From Microbacterium sp. RURRCA19A (lineage in GTDB: Bacteria > Actinomycetota > Actinomycetes > Actinomycetales > Microbacteriaceae), in NCBI RefSeq assembly GCF_900156455.1, contig NZ_FTNQ01000001.1, positions 1,054,001-1,118,000 of the forward strand: 64,000 bases of DNA. The letters are read 5' to 3'. Shown piece by piece: positions 63,554 through 64,000 of this stretch (positions are counted from its first letter, which is position 1; every line of letters begins with the position of its first letter). The notes under the pieces are model-generated. The model was not told where the DNA came from, ran no database searches, and was given only the letters and a program-made list of their open reading frames with translations. The position numbers and the translations under genes were made by a program.

Positions 63554-64000
63554 CCGACAGTCCTCTCGGCTCCCCCGACCACCCCACCGCGGCCCCGTCA
63601 GCGGCGACCGCTCGAGCGGACGCCGACGACGCCGCGCTGCGTCAGGCGATGCACCGGGTCCGCACCGAGGTGGGCAAGGCCGTCGTCGGCCAGGACGGCA
63701 CCATCACGGGGCTGCTCATCGCCCTCCTCGCGCGCGGCCACGTGCTGCTCGAGGGCGTGCCGGGCGTCGCCAAGACGCTGCTGGTGCGGTCGTTCAGCCG
63801 GGCGCTCGGGCTCGACACGCGACGCGTGCAGTTCACCCCCGACCTCATGCCGGGCGACGTCACCGGTTCTCTCGTCTACGACGCACGCTCGGGCGAGTTC
63901 GAGTTCCGCGCCGGCCCGGTGTTCACGCACGTGCTCCTCGCCGACGAGATCAACCGCACGCCCCCGAAGACGCAGGCCGCGCTCCTGGAAGCCATGGAGG
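63550..64000 (+). CDS. MoxR-family AAA+ ATPase (3' end cut by window)
   Basis: The first 150 residues are present. The ATG overlaps the DUF4350 stop by four bases. Walker A is EGVPGVAKT (68-76) and Walker B LLADEINR (129-136), followed by TPPKTQAALLEAMEE, which is diagnostic of MoxR. MoxR proteins act as chaperone-like unfoldases for neighbouring membrane or von Willebrand-type proteins. A DUF58 gene would be expected next. Confidence 0.93.
   Translation, partial: MTDSPLGSPDHPTAAPSAATARADADDAALRQAMHRVRTEVGKAVVGQDGTITGLLIALLARGHVLLEGVPGVAKTLLVRSFSRALGLDTRRVQFTPDLMPGDVTGSLVYDARSGEFEFRAGPVFTHVLLADEINRTPPKTQAALLEAME

Overview
The window is chromosomal DNA of a very GC-rich Gram-positive actinobacterium, most likely a Microbacteriaceae member close to Microbacterium. 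The signs are frequent GTG starts, 4-bp GTGA start/stop overlaps inside operons, and actinobacterial marker genes: whiB1, mtrA-mtrB-lpqB, a sigR/rsrA pair, kgd, guaB1 and a long-form HPF. I found no rRNA, tRNA, CRISPR array, prophage or insertion sequence. It reads as ordinary, well-conserved chromosome rather than an acquired island. I annotate 58 protein genes; the first and last are cut by the window edges.

Layout. 1-7.8 kb: a DUF3097 protein, a TPM-domain membrane protein next to pspA, an arginase-family enzyme coupled to a small HExxH protein, a SIP-domain protein under a likely iron box, and a tyrosine phosphatase/AhpD-like pair. 7.9-12.8 kb: a complete five-gene peptide-type ABC importer operon. 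12.9-14.2 kb: a cytoplasmic M4 protease (protealysin type) overlapping the gene for its emfourin inhibitor. 14.3-18.6 kb: an acetyltransferase, ung, a phosphoribosyltransferase, an exporter and an SDR. 18.8-22.3 kb: metY and metX, the two steps that make homocysteine by direct sulfhydrylation, separated by a divergent SDR that lacks the catalytic tyrosine. 22.4-32.7 kb: an MFS exporter, a thiamine-binding-fold protein, a GT87 enzyme, nnrD, an Old Yellow Enzyme, two CNNM/CorC-like proteins, a GH76-like protein and guaB1. 32.8-36.5 kb: kgd.

36.6-41.8 kb holds an MprF-like aminoacyl-lipid synthase coupled to a membrane-anchored hydrolase, and an Eis-type acetyltransferase. From 41.8 to 60.3 kb the gene content follows the mycobacterial rv3219-rv3246c neighbourhood: sigR, rsrA, aroA, rsgA, whiB1, pdtaS, an Rv3235-like gene, secA, hpf, comF, lpqB, mtrB and mtrA. 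A coiled-coil gene is inserted between secA and hpf. It is a paralogue of the C-terminal part of the TPM protein at the start of the window. 60.4-64 kb begins a membrane-protein/DUF4129/DUF4350/MoxR operon.

The most interesting non-coding signals are: stacked, mutually exclusive hairpins upstream of whiB1; a likely iron box over a near-leaderless promoter; a shared -10-to-start geometry indicating leaderless mRNAs for at least eleven genes; a possible leaderless upstream ORF overlapping the kgd start; a 29-bp-arm inverted repeat followed by 34-bp direct repeats near 23.8 kb; and an apparent genome-wide excess of the heptamer GGATGCC/GGCATCC that overrides normal codon choice.
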